A DNA stretch of 64,000 nt. Origin: Lunularia cruciata (lineage: Eukaryota; Streptophyta; Marchantiopsida; Lunulariales; Lunulariaceae). How positions within the stretch are numbered: the stretch's first letter is position 1; every line of letters begins with the position of its first letter. A program made the translations under genes and the position numbers. The notes beneath the pieces were generated by a model. That model worked only from the letters and a program-made list of their open reading frames with translations. It had not been told where the DNA came from and ran no database searches. The DNA is taken from the NCBI GenBank assembly GCA_948567375.1, contig OX419760.1:7502001-7566000 (forward strand), read 5' to 3'. Below, piece after piece: positions 60,256 to 64,000 of the stretch.

Positions 60256-61138
60256 TTTTTTTCTCTAAAATCTCTGTTATATGCAGCTAATAGAATCCAA
60301 ATCAGGTGTTATCTCATCAGGTAAGAATATAAGGATTCCTTTCAAGTTCGAAAGATCGACATTCTGCAAAAGTTATAACAATAGATAATATTATTAAAAT
60401 GCACAATGAGTACATTTTTAGATATTAATTTAATTTGTTGACTTTACTATATGAGATTGATGAGATTGAGTCTTTATATTCAACTTGATCATTAAAGATC
60501 TTTTTGATATAAAATAGATATCTAAAGATATTTTCCTTCTGAAGCACGGTATTTAGAGACTTCAGTAGATAGTTAATATCTAGTCCGTGTTAAATAATAT
60601 AATATAAATAGAATGTGCATTGAATATTCAAGAATCTAAGATCTAAATATTCTTCAAGAAATACATATTATATAAGAGTGAAAGTCTTTTAATAGTTATA
60701 ATTGTACTGCTTTAGAGATAATGTCAATGTAGAATTGAAATCTTTTATAATAAGTTAAAGCAAAATACTAGATGGATTAAGTTATAATATTAAATTCCAC
60801 CCATCAATTTTTACTCTAACGCATAGGGATTAACCAATGTTTTTACTGGATTTTTATATTATATGTTTTTATAATTAAATATTGGCATGTTTGCTTATAT
60901 TCTTATACATACTTTGTCTAGTATGATTTTCTTTCATAGTAAAAATTATTATTATGTTTCATATATTCTTATAAATCTCTTTTATCTGAATTTATGAATT
61001 CAAAGTATGGATAGCAAAAAAAGTCACCATAAATATTGATAAAATAATATAAAATTACAAAGCACCAAAATCCTACAAAGCAAGTAGAAAGAAACCAATA
61101 AACCTAAAATTAAGTAGTTGAGCTCCAAATGTTGAAGA
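60256..61138. other. AT-rich region without features
   Basis: Long A/T runs, no ORF, no clear repeat. Confidence 0.5.
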
Positions 61139-61483
61139 TTGTATAAGTCTATAAGCCTCTATTTTGTATTTGTTCCTCTAGCCTTGGAGTTATATGGAGC
61201 GATGGACACGGCATTTGACACTTTTGTCAGGGAGTGCACGAGAGCTTATCATGTTAGGCGTCAAGGTGTACCACTCTCACTCTTATACTTTGTAGTATAT
61301 TTTAGACAGTGTGTGTCCATTGCTCTACAAAGGACAATAGTTGGTGCAATCCATATGAGAGCAATCACATTAGGTGATGTTTCTTCGGATGCTCCAGTTA
61401 TGCGTAGACCGTACGACTTGCATAGCTCAGATATCTTAGGTGCGGTAGGGCAGATTTCTCATATAGATTCTATTGGGGCTTAG
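61139..61483 (+). pseudogene. Non-LTR retrotransposon (LINE) ORF, C-terminal fragment
   Basis: 114 codons open. From about residue 11 the protein reads FVPLALELYGAMDTAFDTF, then YFRQCVSIALQRTIVGAI, a pattern I associate with the C-terminal region, after reverse transcriptase, of a class of non-LTR retrotransposon ORFs. The stop lies inside the palindrome GGGGCTTAGCCCC (61,475-61,487), which starts the 3' tail. The sequence is much richer in G and C than the AT-rich DNA on both sides. No reverse transcriptase motif is present upstream, so this is a 5'-truncated copy, as is usual for LINEs. Confidence 0.55.
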
Positions 61484-61570
61484 CCCCATGTTACCTTTTT
61501 TTGTCTCTCCCTTGTACGGCTTGATGGGGTCTTCCCATCCTTCAACTTTCCTACGCGGTTGCCTTTTACT
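61475..61570 (+). mobile_element. Non-LTR (LINE) 3' tail, copy 6, attached to ORF end
   Basis: GGGGCTTAGCCCC, then TTTTTTTGTCTCTCCCTTGT, hairpin GATGGG-GTCTT-CCCATC (61,523-61,539), and CCTACGCGGTTGCC. This copy identifies the other five tails as parts of the same element. Confidence 0.75.
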
Positions 61571-64000
61571 TTCTATTTTGTATTTGTACTTCGGATGAGT
61601 ACAAGCTTGGTTCATAACTGAGTTTATGATTAAATTACAATCCAAGTTAGCTTTTAACCAAGTTAATCAATCTTTTGGAAGGTTATCTAACACTTTACTT
61701 CTCTATAAAATATGTTCTTAGATACTTGTTTTATACTTCTTATTACATTTTCTATGTAGTTTATTGATATATTGGGAGTTTTCTTTATTCATAAGCTAAA
61801 CTTCTTCTGAATTGTTATAGTAAATTCTCATACAAGTATATGAATAATCTTTGCAAGATTTTGATTCAAATTCCTCTTGATCAAGAAGTTAAATTGTTAC
61901 TGTTTTCAATTACTAATATAAAGGTCAATACAACTTTTATCTTCATAAGACATACAATAAACATTACGTACTTAGAAGTAAGTCAATTAATCAATAAGCC
62001 GCAACCCAAGTTAAAAGGAGATTTGTAAACATCATTACAAATACATAAACATTAATACAAATAAAATATTTGGATAAAAATACACAGGAATATATATCAC
62101 ATACACTCTAAGACATAATCACTCCTTTTTTCATACAAAATTATTTATACACAAATTATTATCACATTTTCTTTAATTTATATTTTATAAATTATTAAGA
62201 TATGTTGTTGTTGTAGAAATATTTCTATACTTCCTTAGATTGGACAAATAACAAGTAGGATGAAAGAGCAAGATAAAAAACAAAAGGAGACACTCAAAAC
62301 TAATGAAGTTAAGAATTAGCAAACTATTAATAAATTTTTACAACATCATAACTTCAATAAATAAGAATTTAATTTTTACATATCATACAAGAATAGAAGG
62401 TTCATTCTAAATTTAAAAGAAATAGTATTGAGTACATTAATTGACTTGAGATGTAATCTCTTGCAAGTTTTATTAATATTATCACTATTATATTTGTTAA
62501 CTAAAGCAATCTTTCTATCTATAGACTCAATTTTTATATGTAAAAATGCATGTTATATATAGGAATAAAAGATATATCCCAATTTTGTTTAATACAAAAT
62601 TTATAATAGAAGGGATCCTAAAATTCTTAAAAAAAATCATTTTATATATTAAATACAAACATCAGAAATTTTACAAAATACTCAATAAAATAGATTTTCC
62701 TTCATATATTTATTTTCTTTTGTAACAAAATTAACATAGTTTTAATTTAAATTTAAATTTAATTATTATTCAAACTTTTTTTCTAATTTTTATTATTAAA
62801 ATTATCCATTTTAATATATGACTGAATTATGAAATTAACTATATATTTCATGTGAATAAATGATAAATGATAACTTTATTATAACTTAAGTTACATTTTA
62901 ATTCTTGGCTATTTCATTGACAATCTAATTGGCGGTAAATCTTGAAGCAAAGTTTATAAGAGTAATAATCAAATCAATTAATACCTTCCACTACTAGTAT
63001 TATTTTTTATAATATATTTTCCTTATTGATAGCATTCTATTACTAAACAACAATACACTACTAAAGAGTGAATTTAACTACTTATTATTTAAAATTATGA
63101 GATAGAATATATATCAAGAGTAAAAATCTTATTTGTGAGTTTAAATTCTCACTAAAAATCTAAGATTAACAATACAATATATTAGTTTAAATAATTGTTT
63201 TCTCTAGAAAATAATTAACAGGTTAGTACAATTACTATGAGCTTATTCTTATGTAATACTTTGAATAGCTTACTTTAGCTTATATCAAATAAAAGTATGT
63301 TAAAACATTTTACATATACTAAGATTAATTATTTTATACATTTTTTGTTGATTACCTTATTTAAAATACTTACCTAATGTATAAATGTTTACAATAAATA
63401 ATATATAAATATTATATTTATCCACTATAAAAATGTAATTGTCTTATATTAGGAGTAAATATTATGAAAATTATATATCATATGTACAATAAAAATGCTT
63501 AAAAACTACATCTGATATAAAATAATTAATATGGATTATTTAATATTATCTATCTATAAAGTATTATGACATGTTAGTTTGAATGTTTGTATATTCACAT
63601 ATTCATAAAATTGAAGATCTTAGCAAAAGGATATTCTGAAAATTGAAGATCTTAGAAAAAGGATTAAATATTTAGTGTATTGTCTATATCATTTCCTTGA
63701 TTATTGAAAACTCTAATTACATACTTATATAATAATGCAACTTTTTAAAGTTTCACATACTTTCACTTTAAATGTTTAATATACAATAGATTAGAGAAAT
63801 GGATTTATGATTAATATAGGTATTTATAAGGATATATTGGATGATTTTACAAAGCCTTCAAACCTATATTTTCAAACCTATATTATCAGTGACATATATA
63901 CTTCAGTATTATGTCATGACAACTTCTTAAAATCATGTACATTTATTAAGTAAGTTAACCAAGAACCATCAATCTATGATGTTTAAGAGAATATATATAT
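61571..64000. other. Very AT-rich region without genes
   Basis: Only 23 of the 120 bases at 63,001-63,120 are G or C, and that stretch has no CpG. No ORF above 62 codons. One short direct repeat at 63,607-63,663. Confidence 0.6.
63607..63663 (+). repeat. 25-bp direct repeat, 32 bp apart
   Basis: AAAATTGAAGATCTTAG followed by CAAAAGGA (63,607-63,631) and AAAAAGGA (63,639-63,663); one mismatch. Confidence 0.85.

Noticed and set aside
1-64000. tRNA, rRNA or CRISPR features
   Set aside because: I looked for T-arm-like GGTTCGA patterns, rRNA-like blocks and evenly spaced repeats and found none with a supporting structure.

Overview
This window looks like nuclear DNA of a streptophyte plant. The only intact cellular gene is an intron-rich gene for eIF3 subunit D (minus strand, 54,949-59,792; 16 exons, 561 residues), whose sequence is of plant type. 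Its introns are short (105-556 bp), which would suit a bryophyte or a streptophyte alga better than a conifer or fern, but I cannot name the species.

Left third (1-32,545): a stack of decayed LTR retrotransposons, very poor in CpG. The clearest part is a three-level nest. Element A, a chromodomain-bearing Ty3/gypsy element (8,409-21,819, target duplication AGATC/AGATT), was hit by Ty3/gypsy element B (12,070-20,064, duplication AGTAT/AGTAC), which was hit by a 737-bp solo LTR of family C (17,070-17,806, duplication GAAAG). A second C solo LTR lies at 29,583-30,160. Around the nest are a minus-strand gag-protease fragment (1-2,530), a twice-deleted copy of B (6,604-7,870), two lone B-family LTRs on the minus strand, and several broken copies of a family here called X. 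X encodes a protein I do not recognise, with a conserved domain starting at a YKD motif and followed by long coiled coil. X is followed by an LTR-like sequence here called D.

Middle (about 32,546-60,165): base composition changes sharply at about 32.5 kb and CpG becomes common. About 22 kb (32.5-54.9 kb) has no gene I can support; it holds small tandem and inverted repeats, a G-quadruplex motif, GACTCGA-rich repeats, and short 3' tails of a non-LTR retrotransposon. The eIF3d gene closes this part; one of its introns uses a GC donor site, and a telo-box-like site lies upstream of the start codon.

Right end (about 60,256-64,000): very AT-rich and without genes, apart from a 5'-truncated non-LTR (LINE) copy at 61,139-61,570. 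That copy carries the end of its ORF and the same hairpin-bearing 3' tail, which links the right end to the middle region.

The retroelement ORFs are all broken by stops and frameshifts, many of the type expected from deamination of methylated cytosine. They are described here only as fossils.
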